A stretch of DNA of 64,000 bases from Metabacillus bambusae (lineage in GTDB: Bacteria > Bacillota > Bacilli > Bacillales > Bacillaceae): contig NZ_JAGDEL010000001.1 of the NCBI RefSeq assembly GCF_017497975.1, positions 186,001 to 250,000 of the forward strand. The letters run 5' to 3'. The position numbers and the translations under genes are program-made. The notes below the pieces were generated by a model that had not been told where the DNA came from, did no database searches, and worked only from the letters and a program-made list of their open reading frames with translations. Shown here piece after piece: positions 57,901-64,000 of the stretch; within the stretch, counting starts at the first letter, position 1, and every line of letters starts with the position of its first letter.

Positions 57901-60177
57901 AAGAAGGATACAACTGCACCTGCTGAAGCGATTGTAACAGTTCCACCCTATGTGAATTCACAAAATATGAAGCAATATAACATAACTGGCTCTAGTGTTG
58001 AAGAAGGTTCACTAATCAAAATGGTCGTAACAGATGGGACGACGGAGATAATAAAATCAGCGAAGGTAATAAATGGTAGTTTTAACACACAACTCGATTT
58101 AGCAAGTTTAAAAGATGGTCCAATAACCTTTGAAATCACTCAAACAGATCTTGCTGGAAACACAGGTATTGTTCAAGCATCTTCGATTGAAAAAGATACA
58201 GTTGTAGAAAATCCAATTGTTTCAAAAAGTGGTTTCAAATATGAAAACCTCCAGTCTATTTATACAATGATTGGAATAGCTGAGCCAAATGCAACAATTG
58301 ATATAACGATTTATGATGCCAACGGGAATAAACTTTTAACAAAATCATCCTCTGCCGATTCTAAGGGGTATTATTCAACATTTTTTCAGCTAGATCTTGA
58401 TGTGCTGAACACATCTGGTGAGATAACTGCATCAGTCTCTCAAACAGATTTAGCTGGAAACACAAGTGATATAACATCTGTAAACCTTTACACTTATCAA
58501 GTTGCAGCTGGCGATTCGCTATATTCGATTGCAAAACGTAATAACACAACAGTTGACGCTTTAATGTCTCTTAATCAATTAACAAGCGAAGCGATTCAAC
58601 CTAATCAAAAATTACGCTTACCTATCTCAGCAAGTGAAGTGATTAACTTAGGATATATGTATTTTGGCAATACAAATGAATACATTAACATGGTAAATCA
58701 AACAGCAAATTCAGTAAATATCGTGTCTCCAAGTTACTTTGATATAAATTCTGATGGATCATTAAAGCTCACCTATCAAGTAGATCCTCATTTTATTGCT
58801 ATGATGCACCAGCAAGGTAAACGAGTTGTACCATTTTTAAGTAACCATTGGGATCGTAATATTGGTCGTGCAATGCTGGAAAATAAAGAGCAAGCTGCAC
58901 AGCAAATTGCTGATGCGATAGAGCACTACAATTTAGATGGTGTAAATGTTGACATTGAGAATGTAACAGAGTTAGATCGTGAAAACTATACAGAATTTGT
59001 TCGGTTATTAAGGGAAAAAATCCCAATGACTAAAGAAGTATCTGTTGCTGTTGCTGCGAATCCTAATGCATGGTCCTCGGGCTGGCATGGTTCCTATGAT
59101 TATACGGAATTAGCCAAATATGCTGACTATTTAATGATTATGAGTTACGACGAAAGCTATACTGGCGGTGAGGCAGGTTCTGTAGCTAGTTATTCATGGG
59201 TAGAAAAATCTATTCAATATGCACTTGATCAAGGTGTGACAAGTGATAAGATTGTCGTAGGTGTTGCACATTTTGGTCGTTATTGGATTGAAGGAGTTTC
59301 ATACGGAGGCTTTGGGATATCGAATTCTAAGGTTGAGGAAATGATTGAAAAATATAATGGATCGGTAACGTTTGATGAAATAAGTAAAACACCAAAAGCA
59401 ACGATCACCATTAACGAAGGTGACCCTATTACATTTGTGAGTGGTAGCTCCCTTTCTCCTGGTACGTATACAATTTGGTATGAAAATGAAGAATCTATTC
59501 GACATAAACTTTCATTAGTAAATCAGTATAATCTACGTGGAGTTGGTAACTGGAGTATAGGACAAGAAAATCCAGAGGTTTGGAAAAGTTATACGACCTC
59601 ACTACCTACTACTGTTCCTGTCATCACGCCTGAATTTACAAATGTGGATAAAGACGAAGGAAAAGACTACAGACTTTACACTGTAGTTTCAGGTGATAGT
59701 TTATGGGCAATTGCGAACAAAAATAATACGACAGTTACTATCCTTAGAGACATAAACAATTTAAATACAGATACTGTACTGATAGGACAAACTTTAAAAA
59801 TACCTTATGATGAAAATATTGCAACAGTAGCTGAACCAGAGACCTCAACTATGTCTTATACAGTTGTTTCTGGTGACTCACTATCGGTTATAGCTATGCG
59901 TTTTAACACAACTGTTACGTCAATTAAAGAACAAAACAACTTAATATCGGATTCTATTTATGTAGGACAGGTTTTAAATATAAGCACTACCACTACCTCG
60001 ACAGAAATTGTGACTCCACTAAAGGATCCTGAAATAACAACCTATACAGTAGTCTCTGGTGACTCATTATCAGTTATTGCTAACCGATTTAACACTACTG
60101 TTACGTTAATTAAGGAAACAAATAATTTAACATCTGACACGATTTATGTAGGGCAAACTTTAAAAATCACTCATTAG
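54955..60177 (+). CDS. Giant LysM/Ig-like/GH18 cell-wall glycosidase
   Basis: About 1740 residues. An unusual ~60-residue hydrophilic N-terminus (ISRYELKRDLNNYYTLVIYL...) precedes the hydrophobic signal core and a cleavage site near ATSAEA-SS. Then come five LysM repeats (~95-415, each with YTV.SGDSLS.IAKR), eight Ig-like/bacterial-adhesin repeats of ~95 residues ending in KDT, a sixth LysM, a GH18 domain with LDGVNVDIENVTE (the acid/base Glu present, Asn at the second acidic position) and YLMIMSYDESYTGG, and three more LysM. LysM bind peptidoglycan GlcNAc; the GH18 part resembles SleL/YaaH-type wall or cortex enzymes. The ATG at 54955 has GAGGTG six bases upstream; an in-frame ATG at 54895 lacks one. 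Likely wall-bound. Confidence 0.88.
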   Translation: MEISRYELKRDLNNYYTLVIYLDPLLTEFSTELGEAQLKKDDFNKHFRTLIKERFPYVPIKAAKVMAGSLLITTLYLTGSATSAEASSSTQLTQGNQFDVYTVQSGDSLFLIAKRFNVSTASLKSLNHLASDSIFIGQKLNLPFFTYTVVSGDSLSVIAKRFNTTTEAIGAFNQLTSYTINIGQKLKIPIDTNQIQETPDAPPIVENNNNNNNSTYTVISGDSLSLIAKKLNTTVDTIRTLNLLTSDMIYVGQILKVPQNQLLDPTEEAPPTTVKEPELELAPETQKTDAPTTYTVISGDSLSLIAKKFSTTVAAIQDQNNLTTTVIFVGQMLTIPKAAVESEATTEPIKEITTTYTVIAGDSLSVIAKRLNTTVNAIKTTNGLTTDLIFVGQTLKIPTVDTAPVKPADNLAPSIPVLTTASQITSSNYARLNISGATEANANVKVSISDGKNEPNTFEIKADANGKFQKVVDVSMLQDGSVTITASATDAAGNQSSESQLIVKKDTVSTAPTISYTTINQSSSGAHPIIGTADPGSIVTIMISDGENLEITTQSIANERGEFRAIVDLTPLNDGEIFITAKAIDSAENESQASKISVIKDASINRPTMELPSTVNSDSVGNVAIKGKSEENASIMIKATDGVSVVEASVTSTKEGDYQANLDLTSLNDGKITITATAIDRFGNKSEKNIGIIAKDTFATEPIIDTKKHVTNVNAHEYTIFGVAEPDATIKIIVTDENNSKINTIVTANENGEFQANVDLRSLSDGQLIITAQGIDLSGNRSVTLVKKLLKDTDIPLVPIFNNNFFINSENQSSYLLTGSAEGNAQINVIIFNNDGQSIQVDGTADEGGSYQIPIDLTTFNDGDVTFKITQNDFAGNISPSISKTIIKDTIAPTNLKVDLLNTIFSGNANSYKVGGSAEPNITLEITLSDEKTNVTKSLTTNQDGSFEIPLDVSTLMDGIITVSFLTRDAAGNSGSPESITIKKDTTAPAEAIVTVPPYVNSQNMKQYNITGSSVEEGSLIKMVVTDGTTEIIKSAKVINGSFNTQLDLASLKDGPITFEITQTDLAGNTGIVQASSIEKDTVVENPIVSKSGFKYENLQSIYTMIGIAEPNATIDITIYDANGNKLLTKSSSADSKGYYSTFFQLDLDVLNTSGEITASVSQTDLAGNTSDITSVNLYTYQVAAGDSLYSIAKRNNTTVDALMSLNQLTSEAIQPNQKLRLPISASEVINLGYMYFGNTNEYINMVNQTANSVNIVSPSYFDINSDGSLKLTYQVDPHFIAMMHQQGKRVVPFLSNHWDRNIGRAMLENKEQAAQQIADAIEHYNLDGVNVDIENVTELDRENYTEFVRLLREKIPMTKEVSVAVAANPNAWSSGWHGSYDYTELAKYADYLMIMSYDESYTGGEAGSVASYSWVEKSIQYALDQGVTSDKIVVGVAHFGRYWIEGVSYGGFGISNSKVEEMIEKYNGSVTFDEISKTPKATITINEGDPITFVSGSSLSPGTYTIWYENEESIRHKLSLVNQYNLRGVGNWSIGQENPEVWKSYTTSLPTTVPVITPEFTNVDKDEGKDYRLYTVVSGDSLWAIANKNNTTVTILRDINNLNTDTVLIGQTLKIPYDENIATVAEPETSTMSYTVVSGDSLSVIAMRFNTTVTSIKEQNNLISDSIYVGQVLNISTTTTSTEIVTPLKDPEITTYTVVSGDSLSVIANRFNTTVTLIKETNNLTSDTIYVGQTLKITH

Positions 60178-60385
60178 TAACTAATCTGTATTTTTCAAAG
60201 TAGAGAGCATATCGAGTAGGCGTCGTCATTTATGTCACGTCTCTTACAAAACCGTACTTCGTATAAAGTCCTTTCACTGAACGCTTATAGTGGTACTGTT
60301 CATCATAATTAGAATTCTTGTATAAAAATACCTTCTGAATCGCAAAATAGAAGGAAATGCCACTGTTTCGGGAGGACTTTTCAAA

Positions 60386-61399
60386 ATGCAAGATAAATCA
60401 GAGGTACGATTAACAGCAGCTGAAATGTCAACACTTTGGTCGCAATATATAAATGACTCTGCTTCAGTTTGTGTATTAAGCCATTTTTTAGAAAAAGTTG
60501 AAGATGATGAAGTTCACCCAATTATTGAGTTCGCCTTAAATACATCAAAAAGGAATTTATCACTATTAAATGAACTATTCCAAAAAGAAGATTTTCCAGT
60601 ACCCATTGGTTTTATCGAAGAAGATATAAATCCTAAAGCACCTAAGCTGTTTTCAGATACATTTGTCTTAATGTATTTAAGAAATATGGCTGTGTTAGGT
60701 TTAGCAGCAAGCAGTTTATCGCTTGGAATTGTTACTCGAGAAGATATATTTACCTTTCATAACGATGTGTTAAATTCATCTGTTAAACTACAATATCTAT
60801 CACGTGAATTAATGCTAATACAAGGGACATATGTAAGACCTCCATTTGTTTCCACTCCTGATAAAGTAGATTTTGTTGAAAACCAACAATTTTTAGGAGG
60901 TATCCTTGGCAAAAAAAGACCATTAACTACTGTAGAAATTACCCACTTGTTTATAAATGTCCAAACCAACGCTATTGGTAAGACGCTAATTTTAGGATTC
61001 GCTCAAGTAGCTCAAAAAAAAGAAGTGATACAATATCTTCTTAGGGGAAAACAACTAGCTCAAAAGCATGAAGACATTTTTAGTGACATCTTAAAAAAGG
61101 CCGACTTACCCGCACCTATGTCTTGGGATTCTGCAGTAACTGATAGTACTACACCAATTTTTTCGGATAAATTAATTATTTTTCTTGTATCTGCTATGAT
61201 TACTGCTGGAATAGGTAATTATGGAACAGCTATGGCTGCAAGTCCTAGAAAGGATATCGCCATTAAGTATGCTTCATTAATTCCGGAAATATCACTGTAC
61301 GCTGAAGATGGTGCAGATATCATGATAAAAAATGGATGGTTGGAAGAGCCCCCTCAATCAGACGATCGAAAAAAGCTTGCAAAAAAAGAATATGAATAA
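60386..61399 (+). CDS. DUF3231 family protein
   Basis: A 337-residue protein made of two similar halves (~10-160 and ~180-325), each a helical bundle: MSTLWSQYINDSASVCVLSHFLEKV and ITHLFINVQTNAIGKTLILGFAQVA start them, and EDFPVPIGF/KADLPAPMSW lie at equal places. This duplicated ferritin-like pattern is DUF3231, which is common in spore-forming Bacillaceae. Function unknown. GGGAGG lies ten bases before the ATG. It is 208 bases after the LysM/GH18 gene, with no clear terminator between, so partial co-transcription is possible. Confidence 0.85.
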   Translation: MQDKSEVRLTAAEMSTLWSQYINDSASVCVLSHFLEKVEDDEVHPIIEFALNTSKRNLSLLNELFQKEDFPVPIGFIEEDINPKAPKLFSDTFVLMYLRNMAVLGLAASSLSLGIVTREDIFTFHNDVLNSSVKLQYLSRELMLIQGTYVRPPFVSTPDKVDFVENQQFLGGILGKKRPLTTVEITHLFINVQTNAIGKTLILGFAQVAQKKEVIQYLLRGKQLAQKHEDIFSDILKKADLPAPMSWDSAVTDSTTPIFSDKLIIFLVSAMITAGIGNYGTAMAASPRKDIAIKYASLIPEISLYAEDGADIMIKNGWLEEPPQSDDRKKLAKKEYE

Positions 61400-61484
61400 C
61401 AATGAATGATCTTAGATAACTTTTAGATAAATACAACACAAAAAAATCTCAACTTTAATATGCATTAGTTATAAAATAAAAAAG

Positions 61485-61524
61485 AAAATATCACAGTGGC
61501 ACTTTTTCACCACTGCGATATTTT
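61485..61524. terminator. Bidirectional terminator between convergent genes
   Basis: AAAATATCACAGTGG pairs with CCACTGCGATATTTT (one mismatch) around ten bases, serving the DUF3231 gene and the convergent isomerase gene. Confidence 0.85.
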
Positions 61525-61526
61525 CA

Positions 61527-62357
61527 TTACAATTCACTAAATACTTTATCAAAACCTAACTTTGACCTTCTAAAAAGCTCTTCAATTGGTTGTGTGGGCA
61601 TACTCGGTGTAAGGACTTCTTGAGCTACTGGACCAGTATAACCAGTTTGTTTAATGCTTTGCAGAAATAAGGCTAAATCAATAACTCCTTCCCCTGTATA
61701 TAAACGATCATTATCTTTTAGTTCAGCTGCAGGCAGATTGTAAGCATCGTTAATATGTACATGGACAATTTGATTTTCTTTTAATTTTACAAGATCCTGA
61801 CTTGTTAATCCTGTTGTATACCAATGATATGAATCAAGCAAGAGACCAACATTAGACAACCCAATTGCATCTATTAACTCTAACGTTTCTTCTTGTGTCC
61901 AAATAAATGGATTTTTCCAGGTTTTTCTTAAATGATGTGGTCCAACATACTCTAAACCCAATCTTATCCCATACGCACTTAAAACATCTGAACAAATTCT
62001 TAATCGTTTTACTGCAAGACTCATCAGTCTTGCAGCTTTAAGGTCTGTTGAAGGCAAAATATACGTACAACAGCGTGTACACCCTAGTTCTGCAGCTGCT
62101 TTGGCTGTAGCCGTAAGATCTGATAATCCTTCAGAGAAGATTTCAGTTGATTGACGCCATTCAACTGGAAGCCCAATTGAACCTATTTCAATCTCATTTT
62201 TTTGTAAGATATCCTTCGCTCTATCCACACCATATTCATCGATGAAATTTTTTGCATCAAGATCAACAGAATGAAAACCAAATTCCGCTGCTAATTCAAT
62301 AAACCGTTTATCATCTGCTATTTGCCCTAAACCCGCTTTTGTTATACCCCTTAACAT
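61527..62357 (-). CDS. Sugar phosphate isomerase/epimerase (xylose-isomerase-like TIM barrel)
   Basis: A 276-residue AP-endonuclease-2-type barrel, as in IolE/IolH and related sugar enzymes. Metal-site candidates are the Glu in IRLGLEYVGPHH, Asp-His in GLLLDSYHWY, His in QIVHVHINDAY and Glu in GPVAQEVL. GTG at 62369 is in frame, but its position directly after AAAGGG makes the ATG at 62357 more likely. It starts 100 bases after the oxidoreductase stop on the same strand, so both probably form an inositol- or sugar-like catabolic unit. Substrate unknown. Confidence 0.83.
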   Translation of the reverse strand: MLRGITKAGLGQIADDKRFIELAAEFGFHSVDLDAKNFIDEYGVDRAKDILQKNEIEIGSIGLPVEWRQSTEIFSEGLSDLTATAKAAAELGCTRCCTYILPSTDLKAARLMSLAVKRLRICSDVLSAYGIRLGLEYVGPHHLRKTWKNPFIWTQEETLELIDAIGLSNVGLLLDSYHWYTTGLTSQDLVKLKENQIVHVHINDAYNLPAAELKDNDRLYTGEGVIDLALFLQSIKQTGYTGPVAQEVLTPSMPTQPIEELFRRSKLGFDKVFSEL

Positions 62358-62457
62358 GTTCCTAAACACCCTTTCGTTAGTAAATAACCTTAAATTAAAA
62401 TCCGTCTTTCAAATTAAGAGGAAACGGTACCCTATTTTGGATACCGAAACGAAAAAA

Positions 62458-63531
62458 TTAAATATTCCAATCTAACACAACTTCACGACCAGTAATAGAA
62501 GATTCATAGATTGCATCAAGGATAAGGTTATTAGTTAATCCTGACATTGCAGATGTGATCGGTTGTTTTCCTTCACGAATACATTCAATAAAATGTCTAC
62601 TTAATTGGGCACGATCATCTTGTTCACCTTCAGGTGGTGTAAGATCAATATCAATAGCACGGTCAAATTGTTCTGTTAAGATTTTTGCATGATTACCGCT
62701 TAGTGATGCACCACCCTCTGATCCCATTAAGTGAATAAATGGTTCATTACTTGTATCCATATGAACGGCCCAGCTTACTTCAAGTGATAATGTAGAACCA
62801 TCCTCCATTTTAATTAAGGCAGTTGCCAAGTCCTCAACATCATATTGGCCATTCCAATTTGGTGTTCCCCAAGAACCAATACCTTTTTTCTTCGGACCGA
62901 ATTCAGCATATGTTGAGCCGTAAACCGATACTGGTTTCGGATTTCCCATTAAATAAAGAGCTATATCTAGCATATGAACCCCGATATCAATTAATGGACC
63001 GCCACCAGCTTCAGACTTCTGTGTAAACCAGCTACCCCATCCAGGAATTCCTTTTCTACGAAACCAACCAGTCTTGGCATTATAAATTTTACCTAATGAT
63101 CCCTTTTCAACTTGTTCTTTTATTTGTTGAAATTGCCACTGCCATCTCATTTGATGACCTACCATGACAACTTTACCAGTTTCACGTTGTGCTCTTACGA
63201 TATCCTTTGCAGCTTCACTATTAATTCCCATTGGCTTTTCAACAAGTACATGCTTCCCTGCCTTTAACGCTTGAATAGCTAATGGGGCATGCCACTTGTT
63301 TGGTACACCAATAATGATTGCATCTATTTGTGGATCATGGATCAATTCCTCTGCACTATTGAACACTGTGTTTATTCCATATTCCTCTGCTCGCTTTTCT
63401 GCTAGTGGTAAATAAACATCAGTAATGCCTTGAAGGATGACCTCATCCGATAGTTTTCCAAAAGTATTTAAGTGAACACTACCAATTGCGCCTGCACCAA
63501 TCATCCCTAATCTTATTTTATTCGTTTCCAT
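62458..63531 (-). CDS. Gfo/Idh/MocA family oxidoreductase
   Basis: A 357-residue NAD(P)-dependent dehydrogenase. N-terminal Rossmann domain with GMIGAGAIGSVHLNTF, then HVLVEKPMGINSEAA (the conserved EKP), and the catalytic region GGGPLIDIGVHMLDIALYLMG with Asp and His. These enzymes oxidise or reduce sugars and cyclitols. AAGGAGG is seven bases before the ATG. A divergent AraC gene starts 230 bases away, with a cre-like site between, so regulation by a sugar ligand is likely. Confidence 0.9.
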   Translation of the reverse strand: METNKIRLGMIGAGAIGSVHLNTFGKLSDEVILQGITDVYLPLAEKRAEEYGINTVFNSAEELIHDPQIDAIIIGVPNKWHAPLAIQALKAGKHVLVEKPMGINSEAAKDIVRAQRETGKVVMVGHQMRWQWQFQQIKEQVEKGSLGKIYNAKTGWFRRKGIPGWGSWFTQKSEAGGGPLIDIGVHMLDIALYLMGNPKPVSVYGSTYAEFGPKKKGIGSWGTPNWNGQYDVEDLATALIKMEDGSTLSLEVSWAVHMDTSNEPFIHLMGSEGGASLSGNHAKILTEQFDRAIDIDLTPPEGEQDDRAQLSRHFIECIREGKQPITSAMSGLTNNLILDAIYESSITGREVVLDWNI

Positions 63532-63664
63532 TTATATTCCTCCTTGTTATGTTTAATCTATGATATCCATACTTATAATAGTGATAGACTTTTTTGTATC
63601 CATCATCTTTGCAACTAAAACACCAATTTGAAAACAATCAAATCCCTTTTATATAAAGAGAATA

Positions 63665-63678
63665 TTATAACGCTTACA
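63665..63678 (-). promoter_or_regulatory. cre-like site between divergent Gfo/Idh/MocA and AraC genes
   Basis: Minus-strand TGTAAGCGTTATAA matches TGNAANCGNWWNCA at 13 of 14 positions. It could serve either gene. Confidence 0.45.
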
Positions 63679-63762
63679 TTTATGATAAGATAAATAGAGG
63701 AAAAAAGCTGATCAATTTTTCATCTATTTATCTCATTTTTTCTGTAAAGGAGGACTGAAGCT

Positions 63763-64000
63763 TTGACAATATTCCCTATGTATCTATCTTCATATCCTAA
63801 TATGGATACATCATTCCCGTTTCACCTTTCTATTAATGAAATCAAGTCCACTTTTCCTTCTCATCGCCATGATTATCTTGAATTTTCGTTGGTTATTGAA
63901 GGACACGGATTTGAAATTATCAATGGAAAGAAACATAAAATGGAACCTGGAACATTTACATTCATCCTCCCATATCAAATACATGAGATTGTGGCTGAGA
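63763..64000 (+). CDS. AraC-family regulator, N-terminal part, cut off by window edge
   Basis: The frame begins with TTG nine bases after AAAGGAGG, with an ATG five codons later as alternative, and runs off the right edge. The visible 79 residues show the AraC cupin: FPSHRHDYLEFSLVIEGHGFE with the metal/ligand His residues, EPGTFTFILPYQIHEI. The helix-turn-helix half lies outside. Divergent from the oxidoreductase gene, which it likely controls. Confidence 0.75.
   Translation, partial: MTIFPMYLSSYPNMDTSFPFHLSINEIKSTFPSHRHDYLEFSLVIEGHGFEIINGKKHKMEPGTFTFILPYQIHEIVAE

Overview
The window is AT-rich chromosomal DNA from an endospore-forming member of the Bacillaceae (Bacillus sensu lato). Support: strong AGGAGG-type ribosome binding sites with GTG and TTG starts, CcpA-type cre boxes, a Spo0E-like phosphatase, a CotY/CotZ/ExsY-type coat protein, YheC/YheD coat-associated ATP-grasp proteins, an Fbp-family small protein and a DUF3231 protein. 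I saw no rRNA, tRNA, CRISPR array, prophage or transposase.

Region 1 (1-11 kb) is a signalling island built around cyclic di-GMP. It holds a truncated membrane HD-GYP protein, a six-PAS GGDEF protein, a Spo0E-like protein, and a three-gene operon: REC-PAS-GGDEF-EAL-LuxR response regulator, hybrid histidine kinase, CheR methyltransferase. A class I c-di-GMP riboswitch (GEMM) followed by an intrinsic terminator lies in the leader of this operon, so an operon that makes, breaks and probably transcriptionally interprets c-di-GMP appears to be controlled by c-di-GMP. The kinase plus CheR pair recalls RsbK/RsbM of B. cereus, without the PP2C output. A further membrane diguanylate cyclase lies at 34-35 kb.

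Region 2 (11-33 kb) is mostly carbohydrate uptake and hydrolysis: a PTS EIICB transporter coupled to an EEP-family hydrolase, a two-component system, a GH105 hydrolase with a DctPQM TRAP transporter, a serine hydrolase, a GH27 enzyme, an AraC regulator and a CUT1 ABC importer lacking its ATPase. Two copies of a MITE-like intergenic repeat flank this block. Small genes, an APH-like kinase, an aldo/keto reductase and a GH18 protein follow.

Region 3 (35-48 kb) looks sporulation-linked. A seven-frame overlapping operon encodes a KASIII-like synthase, an ATP-grasp enzyme (split by a one-base frameshift in an A7 run), an SDR, a metallo-beta-lactamase-fold hydrolase, a CapK/F390-synthetase-like adenylating enzyme and a GNAT-like protein. 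I do not recognise this as a described pathway, and its promoter resembles sigma-E. Next to it are a Mur-ligase paralogue, a CotZ/ExsY-like protein, two YheC/YheD proteins and another ATP-grasp ligase.

Region 4 (48-64 kb) returns to plant-polysaccharide sugars: FAH-family dehydratase, GH43, GH4, AraC, a polyol-type dehydrogenase, a sugar isomerase/epimerase, a Gfo/Idh/MocA oxidoreductase and a truncated AraC regulator, with several cre boxes. Between them sit a 1740-residue LysM/Ig-like/GH18 wall protein and a DUF3231 protein.
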